Of a DNA stretch of 62,816 nucleotides, positions 61,729-62,816 are shown piece by piece. Made by a program: the position numbers and the translations under genes. The DNA comes from Desulfamplus sp. (GTDB taxonomy: Bacteria; Desulfobacterota; Desulfobacteria; Desulfobacterales; Desulfobacteraceae). Position 1 is the stretch's first letter. The number at the start of each line of letters is the position of its first letter. The notes below the pieces were generated by a model that had not been told where the DNA came from, made no database searches, and worked only from the letters and a program-made list of their open reading frames with translations. Location: assembly GCA_015232935.1 (NCBI GenBank), contig JADFYT010000001.1, positions 1 to 62,816 on the forward strand, written 5' to 3'.

Positions 61729-61778
61729 CAAAAACAGGCCGTGTATCCTTTTTAGATACACGGCCTGTTTTTGTTTGG
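61729..61778. terminator. Strong bidirectional intrinsic terminator after etfA
   Basis: A perfect 19-bp stem (61729-61747 with 61755-61773) closes a 7-base loop, with A and T runs on its two sides. It ends transcription of the minus-strand etfA gene. Confidence 0.95.
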
Positions 61779-61845
61779 TTATTTATCAATCAGGGGTTTG
61801 AGAAACTGTTTTTTCAAAAAACATATCCTGAACTGTAAATGCGGG

Positions 61846-62811
61846 CTACATCTCTTTTATTGCCTCTGTAAGTTCTGGCATGAACTCCAGAATATCAGCA
61901 ACAATACCCACATCTGCAACCTGGAAAATAGGGGCTTTGGGGTTTTTATTTACTGCAACAATATAAGGATTTCCTTTTACTCCGCCCATATGCTGGAAAG
62001 ATCCGCTGATACCCATAGCCATATATACTTTGGGTTTTACAGTCTTGCCTGATGTTCCAACCTGACGTGATTTTTCAAGCCATTTTGCATCAACAATTGG
62101 TCTTGAACATGAGACAACAGCACCCATTGCCTCTGCAAGCTCCTGAGCTATCTCGATATTTTCCTGCTCCTGAATTCCTCGGCCAACAGATACCAGAACA
62201 TCAGATTTTGTGATATCCACATCACCAACTTCGGCCTGAACCACTTCAAGGAATCGTCTTTTGGCTGTAAGGTCTCCAGCCTCACCAGATTTGTCTGTCA
62301 CCTTTCCGCCGGCAGCGGCATCAACCGGTGCAAAAGCACCCGGGCGAATGGTAATAACAGCACCATTGGAGATATCACAGGTTACATGGGTGCTTACAGC
62401 ACCACCAAGCTCCTGGCGTACAAGTTTGAGCTTTCCATCCTCAACACCTTCAAAATCAACAGCATCCGCAGCAAACGCGGAATCCATCTTGATTGAGAGA
62501 CCCGGGCACATATCCATACCAAATGTATTATGCGGAGCCAGAACAACAGCAGATTTATCAAGCACATTGCACAAAGCCTTGCGGACAACCTCTGCATTCG
62601 GGTATGCAAGAGCCTCGTTGTTTATCTTGATTACTTCAGTATATTTTGAAGCAAGTGATTCGGCAACCTTGTCAAGATCAGCACCAGCACCAGTTACAAC
62701 AGCTGTCACGGTTGCAGCGGGATCAATTTTTTTTGCGGCCGAGATATACTCAGATGCAATATCATCTGCAATTCCAGCACTATGCGTAACATATACAAAT
62801 ATCTGAGTCAT
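61846..62811 (-). CDS. etfA: Electron transfer flavoprotein alpha subunit
   Basis: 321-residue full-length EtfA, which with EtfB passes electrons between acyl-CoA dehydrogenases and the membrane or ferredoxin pool. The C-terminal FAD domain is typical: VSVGRGIQEQEN near 205, SRQVGTSGKTVKPKVYMAMG near 247, then GISGSFQHMGG and the final NKNPKAPIFQVADVGIVAD. The start ATG is five bases from the window edge; etfB is probably just beyond. Confidence 0.96.
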   Translation of the reverse strand: MTQIFVYVTHSAGIADDIASEYISAAKKIDPAATVTAVVTGAGADLDKVAESLASKYTEVIKINNEALAYPNAEVVRKALCNVLDKSAVVLAPHNTFGMDMCPGLSIKMDSAFAADAVDFEGVEDGKLKLVRQELGGAVSTHVTCDISNGAVITIRPGAFAPVDAAAGGKVTDKSGEAGDLTAKRRFLEVVQAEVGDVDITKSDVLVSVGRGIQEQENIEIAQELAEAMGAVVSCSRPIVDAKWLEKSRQVGTSGKTVKPKVYMAMGISGSFQHMGGVKGNPYIVAVNKNPKAPIFQVADVGIVADILEFMPELTEAIKEM

Positions 62812-62816
62812 TATGC

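Noticed and set aside
62261..62806. 181-residue open frame antisense to etfA
   Set aside because: It is a composition-driven shadow of a clear EtfA gene, has no ribosome site and Ala/Ser-rich sequence typical of reversed codons.
1..62816. tRNA, rRNA or prophage genes
   Set aside because: No T-loop or anticodon-arm patterns, rRNA-like blocks or phage structural genes were found by reading; a tRNAscan/Infernal run would settle this.

Overview
The window looks like a chromosomal segment of an anaerobic, sulfate-reducing-type member of the Desulfobacterota (former Deltaproteobacteria), most likely near the Desulfobacteraceae. This is an inference from AT-rich codon use, an ATP sulfurylase/APS kinase fusion, EtfA, an octaheme hydroxylamine-oxidoreductase-like cytochrome, a HypD-type glycyl radical enzyme, rubredoxin, cytochrome bd, bacteriohemerythrin, and many hybrid kinases and chemoreceptors. 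No species is claimed. No rRNA, tRNA, CRISPR array or prophage was seen.

Layout. 1-1.5 kb: pile-up of three broken insertion sequences. 1.6-7.6 kb: octaheme cytochrome, hybrid sensor kinase, secreted hypothetical protein, beta-hydroxyacid dehydrogenase. 8.0-13.5 kb: NifU/NifS Fe-S assembly pair, then a glycyl radical activase and enzyme (hypE/hypD). 13.6-24.8 kb: a co-directional signalling cluster. It starts with a stand-alone B12-binding domain carrying the W-x9-EH signature of CarH-type photoreceptors. It continues with a small helical protein, three histidine kinases (two very large hybrids), a response-regulator diguanylate cyclase and a bacteriohemerythrin. 25.3-39.5 kb: TIM-barrel isomerase, two chemoreceptors, RidA, an SRPBCC-epimerase fusion, a CHASE4-PAS-GGDEF-EAL protein, a membrane protein and a DHH phosphoesterase. 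39.9-45.5 kb: oxygen-defence and redox genes (rubredoxin, cydAB, ferredoxin) with small conserved hypotheticals. 45.6-62.8 kb: housekeeping and metabolic genes (proC, TIGR02757, reductase, CHASE2-adenylate cyclase, FMN oxidase, sat-APS kinase, WecA/MraY-type transferase, rsmE, heme-bearing chemoreceptor, S1 protease, DHH exopolyphosphatase-like, etfA).

How it may work together. HypD would convert trans-4-hydroxyproline to pyrroline-5-carboxylate, and the ProC encoded 32 kb away could reduce that to proline. The glycyl radical enzyme is oxygen-sensitive and sits directly upstream of a cluster that could sense light (B12) and oxygen (hemerythrin) and report through phosphorelay and cyclic-di-GMP. 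The light-sensing idea is inference.

The most distinctive genome-level traits are: (1) low-complexity, often tandem-repeat, insertions inside at least eight otherwise conserved enzymes or signalling proteins; (2) a structured leader-like element repeated upstream of four unrelated genes; (3) several families of small palindromic repeats, one apparently a deletion derivative of an IS whose remnant is at the left edge; (4) many 16-35 bp two- or three-unit tandem duplications between genes.
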